Source: Sinorhizobium glycinis (lineage in GTDB: Bacteria; Pseudomonadota; Alphaproteobacteria; Rhizobiales; Rhizobiaceae). Taken from it: 64,000 bases of DNA. Location: positions 310,001 through 374,000 of the forward strand of contig NZ_LPUX01000053.1 of assembly GCF_001651865.1 (NCBI RefSeq), read 5' to 3'. Made by a program: the position numbers and the translations under genes. The notes under the pieces were generated by a model that saw only the letters and a program-made list of their open reading frames with translations, ran no database searches and was not told the DNA's origin. Shown one piece after another: positions 29,220-38,793 of this stretch (position 1 is its first letter; every line of letters starts with the position of its first letter).

Positions 29220-29699
29220 TCAGCCGCGCTCCTTCAGCAGGCGATTCTTCTGCCGGTTCCAATCGCGCTCCTTGGAGGTCTCGCGCTTGTCGTGCAGTTT
29301 CTTGCCCTTGCCGAGCGCCAGTTCCAGCTTCGCCCTGCCCCGCTCGTTGAAATAAATCCTGAGCGGGATCAGCGACATGCCTTCGCGATTGACGGCGCCC
29401 TGCAGCCGGTTCACCTCGCGCTTCGACAACAGCAATTTGCGACGACGCCGGGTTTCGTGGTTGAAACGATTGGCCTGGAGATATTCCGGCAGGTAGGAAT
29501 TGATCAGCCAGATTTCGCCACCCTCGTCGGTCGCGTAGGATTCCGCGATATTGGCCTTTCCCTCGCGCAACGACTTGACCTCCGTGCCGGTCAGCACGAG
29601 ACCGGCCTCGTAGGTGTCGACGATCTCGTAGTTGAAGCGGGCCTTGCGGTTTTCCGCCACCACTTTCCGGACCGTACGCTCGCTGCCCTTGGGTGCCAT
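29220..29699 (-). CDS. smpB: SsrA-binding protein
   Basis: 159 residues, full length. The OB-fold core carries [21 protein letters not shown] and [12 protein letters not shown], and the basic tail [18 protein letters not shown] enters the ribosomal decoding site. SmpB delivers tmRNA to stalled ribosomes. Its start codon shares one base with the dapA stop (TGATG), so dapA and smpB are translated in tandem. No tmRNA gene was found in the window. Confidence 0.95.
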   Translation of the reverse strand: MAPKGSERTVRKVVAENRKARFNYEIVDTYEAGLVLTGTEVKSLREGKANIAESYATDEGGEIWLINSYLPEYLQANRFNHETRRRRKLLLSKREVNRLQGAVNREGMSLIPLRIYFNERGRAKLELALGKGKKLHDKRETSKERDWNRQKNRLLKERG

Positions 29700-30583
29700 C
29701 AGTTCATCAATCCTGCATGCCTGAGCGCCGCATCGATCGCCGCTTCGGTCGACGGCTCGAGCGTCGGCAGCAGGGGCGAGCGCACGGCGCGGCTCATCCT
29801 CCCGAGGCGATGGAGCGCATACTTCGCGCCGCAGAGGCCGGGCTCGAGGAAGATGGCCTTGTGAAGCGGCATCAACTTGTCCTGATATTCCAGCGCCTTG
29901 GCGAAGTCGCCGGCAAGGGTCGCCTCCTGGAATTCGGCGCAGAGACGCGGTGCGACATTGGCAGTCACTGAGATGCAGCCGACACCGCCATGCGCGTTGA
30001 AGCCGAGCGCCGTCGCATCCTCGCCGGAGAGCTGGACGAAACTCTTGCCGCAGGCCATGCGCTGCTCGGAAACGCGCTCGATCTTGCCGGTCGCGTCCTT
30101 GACACCGATGATCGTCGGATAGGCCTTTGCCAGCGCGGCCATGGTTTCGACGCTCATGTCGACCACCGAGCGACCCGGGATGTTGTAGATCACGATCGGC
30201 AGCTTCACGCTTTCGGCGATCGCGGCATAGTGGGCGAAGAGGCCCTTCTGCGTCGGCTTGTTGTAATAGGGCGTCACGACCAGGATTGCATCCGCGCCGG
30301 CCTGCTCGGCATGCTGTGCCAGTTCGACCGCCTCGGTCGTGTTGTTCGAGCCGGCGCCGGCGATGACCGGCACGCGCCGCGCCGCCGCTTCGACGCAGAG
30401 TTCCACCACCTGCTTGTGTTCGTCATGGGAAAGGGTCGGCGATTCACCGGTCGTGCCGACTGGCACCAGACCGTGGCTGCCCTCTTTTATCTGCCATTCC
30501 ACATGCGCGGCGAAACTTTCCGCATCCACCGCACCGGTGGACGTGAACGGGGTTACGAGTGCGGGAATGGAACCCTTGAACAT
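29699..30583 (-). CDS. dapA: 4-hydroxy-tetrahydrodipicolinate synthase
   Basis: 294 residues, full TIM barrel. Family blocks are GTTGESPTL, the tyrosine in VVTPYYNKP, and the Schiff-base lysine in IIGVKDATG. It condenses pyruvate with aspartate semialdehyde in lysine and diaminopimelate synthesis. The start at 30583 matches the conserved [13 protein letters not shown]; a long in-frame upstream extension is spurious. Coupled to smpB. Confidence 0.96.
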   Translation of the reverse strand: MFKGSIPALVTPFTSTGAVDAESFAAHVEWQIKEGSHGLVPVGTTGESPTLSHDEHKQVVELCVEAAARRVPVIAGAGSNNTTEAVELAQHAEQAGADAILVVTPYYNKPTQKGLFAHYAAIAESVKLPIVIYNIPGRSVVDMSVETMAALAKAYPTIIGVKDATGKIERVSEQRMACGKSFVQLSGEDATALGFNAHGGVGCISVTANVAPRLCAEFQEATLAGDFAKALEYQDKLMPLHKAIFLEPGLCGAKYALHRLGRMSRAVRSPLLPTLEPSTEAAIDAALRHAGLMN

Positions 30584-30883
30584 GCACAACTCCTGACGGC
30601 TGAAGGGGCAAGACACGCGCCCACGCTTTGGCCGCAATCGACGGTTAGAAACTGCCGCACCATAATCATGTGACATGGCCGCGGCAAGCGTCGGACAGGC
30701 GCATTTCCTAGCAGTTTCCTGCAATTCGACCGCGCGACGCGCGCCGCTCGGCAGGGGCCAGCCAGGGATGCGGGAGGATTGGCTTTTTGCCGGCGATTGC
30801 AGCGACGACGGTTGTCCGCTAACGTTTCGCTGGTGAATCCGGCAGCTAATGAAGTTGAGAGAAACGGGGAAGCACGGGGCTTG

Positions 30884-32950
30884 ATGCGCGGACCACTCTT
30901 TCTGCCTGTCGCCGCCATTCTCGGTGCCGCGATGCTGGCGTCCTCCGCCCTTGCAAACGAGACTCGCATACCCGTGCCGACGGGCAAGCCCGGCTCTACC
31001 GGCAAATCGGCTCGCGTCGTGGCCAGCGAAGTCACCGGCGCCATACGGGCCGCGGTCGCGCCTGTCGACGGAGATCTTAAAGCCGGCCTCGATGCCCTGT
31101 CCGACCGCAACCCAGCCGAGGCGATCACCATCCGCAACCGCATGCGTGCGGCAACGCTCGACCGGCATATCCTCACCTGGGCCATCGCGGTTTCCGGGCA
31201 GAAGGACATACCGTCTTACGAGATCGCCGAAGCGCAGCGCGAGCTTCAGGGCTGGCCCGGCCTGAAGACGCTGCGCGACCGTTCCGAGCGGGCGCTCTAT
31301 CGCGAAAATCCGCGTGCGGCAGACGTGATCGCCGCCTTCGGCTCGACCCGGCCGGAAACGGCGGAGGGCGCCATCATCCTCGCGCGGGCTCTCGTGACCG
31401 CGGGGAAGGCCGACGCGGCGGCACAGCACCTCCGTGCTTTCTGGCTAGAGGAGGCGCTGGACACGGATACGGAAAGCAAGATCCTTTCGGAGTTCTCCTC
31501 CCTGCTTGCGCCTGCCGACCACAGGCGCCGCATGGAGATGCTTCTCTACCGCAGCCGTGTCGAGCAGGCGCAGCGGTTCAGCGAACTCGGGCAGGCGCAA
31601 TCGCTCTACAGGGCGTGGGCTGCCGTCATTCGCGGCAATGGCAAGGCGGCGGCTCTGATTAAAGCGGTCGACCCCTCGTGGCGCGACAATCCCGCCTATC
31701 TTTTCGTGCGCATCGAACATCTGCGCAAGCAGGAGAAGTTCGAGGACGCGGCAGAGCTCCTCGCCCTGGCGCCGAAGACCAGCAATTCTCTCGTCGATCC
31801 CGGCGAATGGTGGACGGAACGAAGGATCGTCAGCCGGGGGCTGCTCGACAAGGGCGATTTCCGCCGAGCCTACCGGGTTGCCGCCAATCACGCCGCAACC
31901 GAATCGGCCGACAGGGTCGACGCGGAATTCCATGCTGGGTGGTACGCGCTTCGCGGGCTGGAAGATCCGTCCACGGCAGCTCGTCACTTTCGCAAGATCC
32001 TTGAGGCGTCCAGCCGGCCGATTTCTGCGTCGCGAGCCTGGTATTGGCTGGGACGTGCCGCCGAGGCCGGCGGTCCCGGGAGTTCGGACGAGTATTTCGC
32101 CAATGCGGCGCGCTATCCAGGCACATTCTACGGCCAACTCGCCGCGGCGCGACTTGGGCGCCCAACCCTCAACGTCACCTATCCCTCGCCTACTCCAGAG
32201 GATCGCGCACGACTGGAGGGTCGCGAACCGGTGCGGGCGATCGAACGGCTGGAAGCGGCCGGCCACGGCTGGCGTGCGGAGAGCCTCTACCGGGCGCTCG
32301 CTGAAGACCTGACCAGCCCTGGCGAACTCGCCATTCTCTCGGCCCGCGCGGAAAAGGCGGGCAACCACCAGCTGTCCCTGCAGATCGGCAAGATCGCGTT
32401 CGGACGCGGCATCGATGTCGCCGCACTCGCCTTTCCGCTCGGCGTCATCCCGTCGGACGCCAATATCAGCGGGGCCGGCAAGGCACTTGCCTACGCGATC
32501 GCCCGCCAGGAAAGCGCCTTCAATCCGGCCGCCGTGTCAGCGGCCAATGCCCGCGGCCTGCTGCAGCTTCTGCCGGCGACCGCCAAGGGCGTCGCCAGCC
32601 GCTACGGCCTGGCCTATTCCAAGGACCGCCTGACGACGGACGCCGGCTACAACGCAACCCTCGGCTCGCACTATCTCGGCGAGCAGATCGACACGTTCGG
32701 CGGCTCCTACATCCTGACGTTCATCGCCTACAATGCCGGACCGGGCCGTGTGCCGGAATGGCTGGAGCGCTATGGCGACCCGCGCGGCAAGCCGATCGAC
32801 GAGGTGGTCGATTGGATCGAACGCATTCCCTTTCAGGAAACGCGCAACTATGTTCAGCGGGTGATGGAGAACTACCAGGTCTACAAGTCCCGCCTTGGGC
32901 AAAAGGCGGACATCGTCGCCGACCTGAGGATGGGCCGCAACCCGTCCTGA
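30884..32950 (+). CDS. soluble lytic murein transglycosylase (Slt70-like)
   Basis: 688 residues. The signal peptide ([19 protein letters not shown]) is followed by a long alpha-helical superhelix region (residues about 40-500) and a C-terminal SLT domain. The catalytic glutamate is in ARQESAFNP, followed by [11 protein letters not shown] and [10 protein letters not shown]. It cleaves peptidoglycan glycan strands to 1,6-anhydro products in the periplasm. The ATG at 30884 gives a proper signal peptide; upstream in-frame starts would bury it. Divergent from dapA across 300 bp with no other feature seen. Confidence 0.92.
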   Translation: MRGPLFLPVAAILGAAMLASSALANETRIPVPTGKPGSTGKSARVVASEVTGAIRAAVAPVDGDLKAGLDALSDRNPAEAITIRNRMRAATLDRHILTWAIAVSGQKDIPSYEIAEAQRELQGWPGLKTLRDRSERALYRENPRAADVIAAFGSTRPETAEGAIILARALVTAGKADAAAQHLRAFWLEEALDTDTESKILSEFSSLLAPADHRRRMEMLLYRSRVEQAQRFSELGQAQSLYRAWAAVIRGNGKAAALIKAVDPSWRDNPAYLFVRIEHLRKQEKFEDAAELLALAPKTSNSLVDPGEWWTERRIVSRGLLDKGDFRRAYRVAANHAATESADRVDAEFHAGWYALRGLEDPSTAARHFRKILEASSRPISASRAWYWLGRAAEAGGPGSSDEYFANAARYPGTFYGQLAAARLGRPTLNVTYPSPTPEDRARLEGREPVRAIERLEAAGHGWRAESLYRALAEDLTSPGELAILSARAEKAGNHQLSLQIGKIAFGRGIDVAALAFPLGVIPSDANISGAGKALAYAIARQESAFNPAAVSAANARGLLQLLPATAKGVASRYGLAYSKDRLTTDAGYNATLGSHYLGEQIDTFGGSYILTFIAYNAGPGRVPEWLERYGDPRGKPIDEVVDWIERIPFQETRNYVQRVMENYQVYKSRLGQKADIVADLRMGRNPS

Positions 32951-32990
32951 GCAGTGGCGAGGATAATCCGGCAATGGTGAAGGTGGAACC

Positions 32991-33887
32991 ATGCGAGTGC
33001 ATGTGGCGCGCGAGGCGCGAGTGTTCGAGGACCATTATTTCCGCGCAAGCGACGGCCTCAGGCTCTACGGCAGGCGCTACGGCAGCGAAGTCCTGCGGCG
33101 CGAGAAGGCACCCATCGTCTGCTTGCCCGGGTTGACGCGCAACAGCCGCGATTTTCATCCGCTGGCGGCCTTCCTTGCCTCTCCGGAGGGCGGTGCCCAT
33201 CCCGTCGTCACCCTGGACTATCGGGGCCGCGGGCAATCGGAGCGCGACAGCGACACGCGCCGCTACGCGATCGCCGTCGAGGCAGAGGATGTCATCGCAG
33301 CCTGCGGGCATTTCGGCATCGACAAGGCGACCTTCATCGGAACGTCGCGGGGTGGCCTCATCCTGCATCACCTTATCACCTTAGCCCCTGCCCTCATCAC
33401 CCGCGTCGTGCTCAACGACATCGGTCCGGTGATCGAGCTCGAGGGGCTGCTGAGGATCAGGGACTACCTCAACGCTCCACGAGCGCCGAGCAGCTGGGCC
33501 GAGGCGCCAGGCTTCCTGCAGCGCATGCACGGAGCAGACTTCCCTCGTCTCGGCCCAGCGGACTGGCGCGAGATGGCCGAAGCGCTCTATCGCAACGAAA
33601 ACGGGATTCCGGTTGCCGATTTCGATCCGGCGATCGCGGCACAACTGCAAGGCCTCACCAACGAAGCCGTGCTGCCGTCGCTGTGGCCGCAATTCGAAGC
33701 CTTTGCAGGCATCCCCACAATGGTGGTCCGCGGCGAATATTCACGATTGCTAAGCACGGTGACCGTGAAGGAAATGGCCCGGCGCCATCCCGGCCTGGTT
33801 GCTGTCACCGCGCCCGGCCAGGGCCACGCGCCGCTTTTGCATCTCGACGGGCTGAAACAGGTGATCGACGACTTCGTTCGGAAGTAG
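32991..33887 (+). CDS. alpha/beta hydrolase
   Basis: 298 residues. The core shows an oxyanion-hole strand (VCLPGLTRNSRDF), the nucleophile elbow GTSRGG with the catalytic serine, DIGP after strand 6 and a C-terminal histidine in GQGHAPLLH. The acid is probably the aspartate or glutamate in VRGEYSRLL. The substrate is unknown. It begins 40 bp after the lytic transglycosylase and may share its transcript. Confidence 0.85.
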   Translation: MRVHVAREARVFEDHYFRASDGLRLYGRRYGSEVLRREKAPIVCLPGLTRNSRDFHPLAAFLASPEGGAHPVVTLDYRGRGQSERDSDTRRYAIAVEAEDVIAACGHFGIDKATFIGTSRGGLILHHLITLAPALITRVVLNDIGPVIELEGLLRIRDYLNAPRAPSSWAEAPGFLQRMHGADFPRLGPADWREMAEALYRNENGIPVADFDPAIAAQLQGLTNEAVLPSLWPQFEAFAGIPTMVVRGEYSRLLSTVTVKEMARRHPGLVAVTAPGQGHAPLLHLDGLKQVIDDFVRK

Positions 33888-34180
33888 CGAAGGAGGCGCC
33901 ATATGCCTCCACCCCCTCTCCAAATTGGCTGGTGACGGCGGTCAGATTTCCCCCTTCTGCCCCGCGGGGCATTTCCCGGCAAGAGCGGTCGACCCGATGC
34001 AGGGATCTGCCGTGAGCAAAGGCTCTTGCAGATTTCGGCCGCTTTGATGGGCGCACCGGGGCCTGCCAACTGCGATCTTACCCATGTGGACCTTGCCAAT
34101 CACCCTCCGCAGCTGCTGACAGCTGCTGCCTTGGACAGGCAGCAGGTCACCCGATTTTCAATTCTGACTGGAGGTCAGAA

Positions 34181-35182
34181 ATGAACATCAAGAGCCTTCT
34201 TCTCGGCTCTGCTGCCGCTCTCGCAGCAGTATCCGGCGCCCAGGCTGCCGACGCCATCGTCGCTGCCGAGCCGGAGCCCATGGAATACGTTCGCGTCTGC
34301 GACGCTTTCGGCACGGGCTACTTCTACATCCCGGGCACGGAAACCTGCCTCAAGATCGGCGGCTTCATCCGCGTTCAGGGCAACTTCGGCGAAGATCGCT
34401 CAGGTTCTTCCGACTGGGATGTCTTCTCCCGCGCTTACCTCTCGTTCGACGCCAAGAGCGACACCGAGTACGGCACGCTCACCGGCTTCTTCGCTGGTGA
34501 ATTCAACGCCGACAACGACAGCGATGCTGGCGACAGCCTGATCGACGTCGACGAAGCCTACATCCAGCTCGGCGGCCTCAAGGCCGGCTTCTTCTACAGC
34601 TGGTGGGATAAGGGCCTGAACGGCGAAACCGACTCGATCGGCGAAAACACCGAGTTCAACTCGATCGCCTACCTCTATGACGGCGGCACCTTCCAGGCCG
34701 GTATTGCTGTTGACGAACTCGAAGCTGCTACCACGAAGCCGAACGGCGTCGGCATCGAAGGTATCGTTTCCGCTACGCTCGGTGGCGTAAGCGTCGACCT
34801 GCTCGGCGGCTTCGACACCGAACGGGAAGAAGGTGCGATCCGCGGCCTGCTCTCTGCAGACGTTGGTCCGGGCACCTTCCAGGCTGCCGCAATCTGGGCA
34901 TCCGACCCGAACGCCTACTGGTCTGACTCCGAGTGGAGCGTTGCTGCTTCGTACCGCTTCAACGCAACCGAGAAGTTCGCAATCACCCCCGGTGTCCAGT
35001 ACTGGGGTAGCCTGCAAGACTCGCTCACCAGCTTCGGTGACGACGATGCGTGGCGCGTTGGCGTCACGGCTGATTACCAGATCACCGAAGGCCTCGCTTC
35101 CCGTTTCACGATCAACTACACGGATCCGGATAACGGTGACGAAGAGGTCACCGGCTTCCTCCGCCTGCAGCGCGACTTCTAA
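34181..35182 (+). CDS. ropA: outer-membrane porin, RopA type (copy 1)
   Basis: 333 residues, porin family 2 of alphaproteobacteria. A cleavable signal peptide ends GAQAADA, and the mature protein starts with the family signature EYVRVCDAFGTGYFYIPGTETCLKIGG. The C-terminal strand ends in phenylalanine (RLQRDF), the BAM targeting signal. It forms a trimeric diffusion pore. A GGAGGT site precedes the ATG. A near-duplicate lies in the opposite orientation at 36824-37864. A strong terminator follows. Confidence 0.95.
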   Translation: MNIKSLLLGSAAALAAVSGAQAADAIVAAEPEPMEYVRVCDAFGTGYFYIPGTETCLKIGGFIRVQGNFGEDRSGSSDWDVFSRAYLSFDAKSDTEYGTLTGFFAGEFNADNDSDAGDSLIDVDEAYIQLGGLKAGFFYSWWDKGLNGETDSIGENTEFNSIAYLYDGGTFQAGIAVDELEAATTKPNGVGIEGIVSATLGGVSVDLLGGFDTEREEGAIRGLLSADVGPGTFQAAAIWASDPNAYWSDSEWSVAASYRFNATEKFAITPGVQYWGSLQDSLTSFGDDDAWRVGVTADYQITEGLASRFTINYTDPDNGDEEVTGFLRLQRDF

Positions 35183-35196
35183 TCTGATTTAGCGTC

Positions 35197-35226
35197 AAGC
35201 CCGCAACTCTAAGAGTTGCGGGCTGT
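35197..35226 (+). terminator. rho-independent terminator after porin copy 1
   Basis: AGCCCGCAACTC / GAGTTGCGGGCT, a 12-bp stem with a 3-base loop, beginning 14 bp after the stop; the T-rich tail is interrupted (GTTGCTGTT). Confidence 0.8.
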
Positions 35227-35346
35227 TGCTGTTATGCAACATATGCGTGCCGCCTAGCTCATTGAGATTGCTGAAATATAAGCGCTGGCTTGAACGCCAG
35301 CGGTTTCTTGGTCCATTCGCAGCAGAGTGGGAAGGAAACAGCAAAC

Positions 35347-36282
35347 GTGACGTTGGACGCCGACAAATTGGTGAGCGACTTCGGGATCCCGGGCATGCGT
35401 TCGGGGTACGAGGTCAATTATTGTTTTGGCCAGCAGGGGCCGACCGGGGTCGTCAAGGAGACCTCGCTTGCCGAGTTGTTTCATCGCTATGCCGACATTC
35501 TGTGGGACGAAGGACACCACAAATATAATGTGAAGGCCTTCATCGGCGAGCTCGACGAGATTCTACTCGGTGCGCGGTTTTCCACCTTCTCGCAAGACTT
35601 GCTCGACAATCTGATCGGCGCGTTACGCAAACGTGGCAACAGCAACGCGACCATCAATCGAAAGATGGCGGCGCTGAGCAAGTTGCTTCGGAAAGCGTAC
35701 AAGATGGGCGATGTCCATAGTCTGCCGGAGTTCCGGCGTCAGAAGGAGAGAGCCGGACGGCTGCGTTTCCTCGAAGCTGATGAAGAGGAAGCTTTGTTCC
35801 GAGAGATCGGGATCCGTTCCGATTACTTCTTGCAGTTCTCGATATTCCTGGTCGATTCAGGCGCCCGCCTTGGCGAGGCAATCGGCCTCAAATGGAATGA
35901 CATCCATGAAGGTCGGGCAACGTTCTGGATCACGAAATCAGGACGCAGCCGCACCGTTCCCCTGACCGCGAGAGCCAAGGAGGTCCTGAATGCCCTTGCA
36001 AACAGGTCTCCGGGACCTTTTACCGCCGTTGATCCGCAAAAATACCGGGCTGCCTGGAATGCGGCCAAGCTGGATGCGGGGCTGGGAGAAGAGGAAGACA
36101 TCGTTCCCCACATCCTAAGACACACCTGCGCTTCCCGGCTGGTGCGGGGCGGCATCGATCTCCGGCGGGTTCAGATGTGGCTTGGCCATCAGACGCTGAC
36201 CATGACCATGCGCTATGCGCATTTGGCCACGCACGATCTGGACATGTGCGTGCCCGTGCTCGAGCGGCATCTGGCAAGTTAG
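35347..36282 (+). CDS. tyrosine recombinase / phage-type integrase
   Basis: 311 residues from a GTG at 35347. The SAM-like core-binding domain lies at residues about 40-135. The catalytic domain follows, with the first arginine in SGARLGEAIGL, a lysine in TKSGRSRTVPL, the H-x-x-R box in HILRHTCAS and the tyrosine nucleophile in TMRYAHL. All catalytic residues are present, so it may be active. An in-frame TTG at 35290 lies inside a hairpin and is less likely. It is stranded between two porin genes rather than beside the phage remnant it may once have served. Confidence 0.9.
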   Translation: MTLDADKLVSDFGIPGMRSGYEVNYCFGQQGPTGVVKETSLAELFHRYADILWDEGHHKYNVKAFIGELDEILLGARFSTFSQDLLDNLIGALRKRGNSNATINRKMAALSKLLRKAYKMGDVHSLPEFRRQKERAGRLRFLEADEEEALFREIGIRSDYFLQFSIFLVDSGARLGEAIGLKWNDIHEGRATFWITKSGRSRTVPLTARAKEVLNALANRSPGPFTAVDPQKYRAAWNAAKLDAGLGEEEDIVPHILRHTCASRLVRGGIDLRRVQMWLGHQTLTMTMRYAHLATHDLDMCVPVLERHLAS

Positions 36283-36451
36283 ACGTATCAACAGTCCGTC
36301 ATCCCCGTGTTTTTCACAGGAACCCAGCGGCCAAGTCTTGGGCGCATAGGTGTGTTGTGCCGGCAGATCGGCAAAGCGAAAGCACCCCCGAGTCGTTTCG
36401 CCAACTCATCCATCCAACCGCCGCCACTAAAGCGCGTCGAATCAAATGTAT

Positions 36452-36466
36452 TCCACAGTACACGAC
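36452..36466. repeat. 15-bp direct repeat, left copy
   Basis: TCCACAGTACACGAC, 170 bp beyond the integrase stop. An identical copy in the same orientation is at 41707-41721. The pair brackets the second porin and the phage remnant. It could be an attachment-site duplication or part of a dispersed repeat. Confidence 0.5.
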
Positions 36467-36500
36467 AATAGCGCAATTGGGCTTGGGGATGCTTTTCCGC

Positions 36501-36615
36501 CCTCATCCCTGTGCTTGTCACAGGGATCCAGCAGCGCCGCCTCCGCGGCGCGGAAAGGGTCTTCAGCCCAAGGACTTGGGCTGGCTGGATTCCTGTGACA
36601 AGCACAGGAATGAGG
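36501..36615. repeat. large inverted repeat, REP-like
   Basis: Two 32-base arms that differ at a few positions (36501-36532 and 36584-36615; outer CCTCATCCCTGTGCTTGTCA, inner GGATCCAGC) enclose a GC-rich loop. A degenerate single arm lies at about 36297-36335. With the RIME-like copy next to it, this accounts for the whole gene-free stretch 36283-36769. Confidence 0.8.
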
Positions 36616-36679
36616 ACCGAGGAGAGACCCTGCCGTACCGCAACCGACGAAGCCCAGTAGGCTGCTGCCGTGTGGTGTG

Positions 36680-36765
36680 AACGTATTCACGCGGCGCGCT
36701 TTAGGTCCTTGTTCTTATGCATGTCGTTACCCCAAAACCGCTGCACTTTTGGACGACATGCATTA
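36680..36765. repeat. RIME-like palindromic element, copy B
   Basis: Arms ATGCATGTCGT / ACGACATGCAT with an inner CCAAAA / TTTTGG pair, preceded by CGCGGCGCGCTTTAGGTC. The same arrangement is at 11150-11251. It ends a few bases before the terminator of porin copy 2. Confidence 0.75.
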
Positions 36766-36769
36766 AATG

Positions 36770-36796
36770 AAAAAGCCCGGCTCAAGAGCCGGGCTT
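36770..36796 (-). terminator. rho-independent terminator after porin copy 2
   Basis: On the minus strand AGCCCGGCTC / GAGCCGGGCT with a 2-base loop, followed by TTTTTC. Confidence 0.9.
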
Positions 36797-36823
36797 CTCA
36801 CTACTGACCGAGGTCAGGTCAGA

Positions 36824-37864
36824 TTAGAAGTCACGCTGCAGGCGGAGGAAGCCGCTGACTTCCTCTTCGGCGTTGTCCGGATCCGTGTAGTTGATCGTGA
36901 AACGCGAAGCGAGGCCTTCGGTGATCTGGTAATCAGCCGTGATACCAACGCGCCACTGATCGTCACCGGAGTCGAAGCCGCCAGCGCCGTCGTTCAGGTC
37001 ACCCCAGTACTGAGCGCCGGGGGTGATTGCGAACTTTTCGGTTGCGTTGAAGCGGTACGAAGCAGCAACGCTCCACTCGGAAGCAGCCCAGTAAGCGTTC
37101 GGGTCGGATGCCCAGATCGCAGCAGCCTGGAAGACGCCCGGGCCGAGGTCTGCAGAGAGCAGAGCGCGGATCGCGCCTTCTTCAACTTCCGTGTCGAAAG
37201 CGCCGAGCAGGTCGAAGCTTACGCCACCGAGCGTAGCGGAGACGATACCTTCGACGCCGACGCCGTTAGCCTTCGTGGTAGCGCCTTCGAGCTCGTCGAC
37301 TGCGATACCGGCCTGGAAGGTGCCGCCATCGTAGAGGTAAGCGATCGAGTTGAATTCGGTGACGTTGCCGAGCGAGTCGGTTTCACCGTTCAGACCCTTA
37401 TCCCACCAGCTGTAGAAGAAGCCGGCCTTGAGGCCGCCGAGCTGGATGTAGGCTTCGTCGACGTCGATGAAGCTATCACCAACGTCGGTGTCGTTGTCGG
37501 CGTTGAACTCAGCGGCGAAGAAGCCGGTGAGCGTGCCGAACTCGGTGTCGCTCTTGGCGTCGAACGAGATGTAAGCGCGGGAGAACATGTCCCAGTCAGA
37601 CGTGGACTGACCGCCGAAATCTTCCTCGTTGTAACGGCTGTCGGCAGCGTCACGGCCGAACGAGCCCTGTACGCGGATGAAGCCGCCGATCTTGAGGCAG
37701 GTTTCCGTGCCCGGGATGTAGAAGTAGCCCGTGCCGAAAGCGTCGCAGACGCGAACGTATTCCAGGGGCTCCGGCTCGGCAGCGACGATAGCGTCGGCAG
37801 CCTGAGCGCCGGATACTGCTGCGAGAGCGGCAGCGGAGCCGAGAAGAAGGCTCTTGATGTTCAT
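36824..37864 (-). CDS. outer-membrane porin, RopA type (copy 2)
   Basis: 346 residues, aligning along its length with porin copy 1 and with an identical signal peptide and N-terminus. It differs mainly by a longer loop after VQGSFG (RDAADSRYNEEDFGGQ). The 15 bases before the ATG (GACTGGAGGTCAGAA) are identical in both copies, so translation control is shared. The start is ATG at 37864; an in-frame extension upstream is non-coding leader. The opposite orientation makes the pair a roughly 1-kb inverted repeat around the integrase. Confidence 0.95.
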   Translation of the reverse strand: MNIKSLLLGSAAALAAVSGAQAADAIVAAEPEPLEYVRVCDAFGTGYFYIPGTETCLKIGGFIRVQGSFGRDAADSRYNEEDFGGQSTSDWDMFSRAYISFDAKSDTEFGTLTGFFAAEFNADNDTDVGDSFIDVDEAYIQLGGLKAGFFYSWWDKGLNGETDSLGNVTEFNSIAYLYDGGTFQAGIAVDELEGATTKANGVGVEGIVSATLGGVSFDLLGAFDTEVEEGAIRALLSADLGPGVFQAAAIWASDPNAYWAASEWSVAASYRFNATEKFAITPGAQYWGDLNDGAGGFDSGDDQWRVGITADYQITEGLASRFTINYTDPDNAEEEVSGFLRLQRDF

Positions 37865-38507
37865 TTCTGACCTCCAGTCAAAAGTTTCAAACGGGTCTGG
37901 GTTTCTTTGCTGAAGGACAGCGTTCCCTGCCCCATCCCCAACGTTCAAGAAGTCGGACGATCAACCGCCCTTGCTTCCGGAGTTGAAAATACAAAACCGA
38001 GAGGGGCGCGCAATGTCCAACTTGTCAGATCAACTCCTTTGCGCCGCCCTTCCCTGATCCCTGTTGCTGAAACGACACAAAATCGCCCCAGACCACCCGG
38101 GGTTATTAACAAACCATTAAGAAAATCCTTTAGGCACGGGGGGTTAGCCCTGGCCCGCAGGGTAGCTTTTGTTTCAGAAAGAGGCAGAAAAGGGCCCAAA
38201 ACAGGGGCAAAACCGGGCAGCGGGGTTGTGAGGCGCCGACTTTGCACAAGCCTCGGCGCGTCCGGAGGGCCGCACGGCGAAACGGAGCCGGAGCCGCTTC
38301 CGGGCGATTCCCGGAGAATCAGCATCCGGAGATTCGCGACAGTCCGGCACACATCGCGCAGAGTCCGAGGAAATCGGACAGGCGTACTTAAGCGTAAGAA
38401 AGCATCTGGCGATGCAGCCCTGGAGAGGCCTCGACCCGCGCCGACAGATGTGGCGCATGAACTCTACGGCGACACCGTCCGCAGCTTGTAAACGGCTTTG
38501 CAAGAAA
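37865..38507. other. leader and promoter region of porin copy 2, otherwise gene-free
   Basis: It contains the porin ribosome site and an AT-rich tract around 38100-38135 that could hold the promoter on the minus strand. Beyond 38200 the sequence has no credible gene, and it ends at the tRNA-like fragment at 38508. Confidence 0.5.
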
Positions 38508-38530
38508 TGGCGGAGAAGAAGGGATTCGAA
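38508..38530 (-). other. 3' end of a tRNA-Ser-like gene, probable attachment-site scar
   Basis: On the minus strand this reads TTCGAAT (T-loop), CCCTT (3' T-stem), CTTCTCC (3' acceptor strand), discriminator G and CCA. The preceding bases (ACCAA) cannot pair with CCCTT, so the tRNA body is missing. Tyrosine-recombinase elements commonly integrate at tRNA 3' ends and leave such partial copies. Phage-derived genes begin shortly to the right. Assignment to serine rests on the acceptor sequence only. Confidence 0.65.
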
Positions 38531-38747
38531 TTGGTCTTGGTAAGCGATTGAAATATCATTTGGAGAAAACGAGATTTTTTGGCACATGCCCGCAAAGGTA
38601 CCCGCAAAAAATCCCTAGGGATGGCTTCCGAGCGCATTCGTGAACGGCGAGACCGACGTCAGCCACGTCCGGCGCTATCCGGATCAATGGGTTGGAACGA
38701 CTTGTCACCGCCTTGTAGGCGCTGTGGCTTCCGGCGTTTCGTGCCGA

Positions 38748-38772
38748 TTTCCTTTAGGGGTGACAAAACCTC
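38748..38772. repeat. 25-bp direct repeat, left copy
   Basis: Contains CCTTTAGGGGTGACAAAACC; identical to 39753-39777 and flanked by weaker similarity (GTTTCG...ATTT). On the minus strand one frame reads GFVTPKG. Confidence 0.8.
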
Positions 38773-38793
38773 CGCACCTTGTGCCACTTTCGC

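Noticed and set aside
36767-37870. Long open frame on the plus strand opposite porin copy 2
   Set aside because: It is an antisense shadow of the porin; the minus-strand gene has signal peptide, family signature and terminator.
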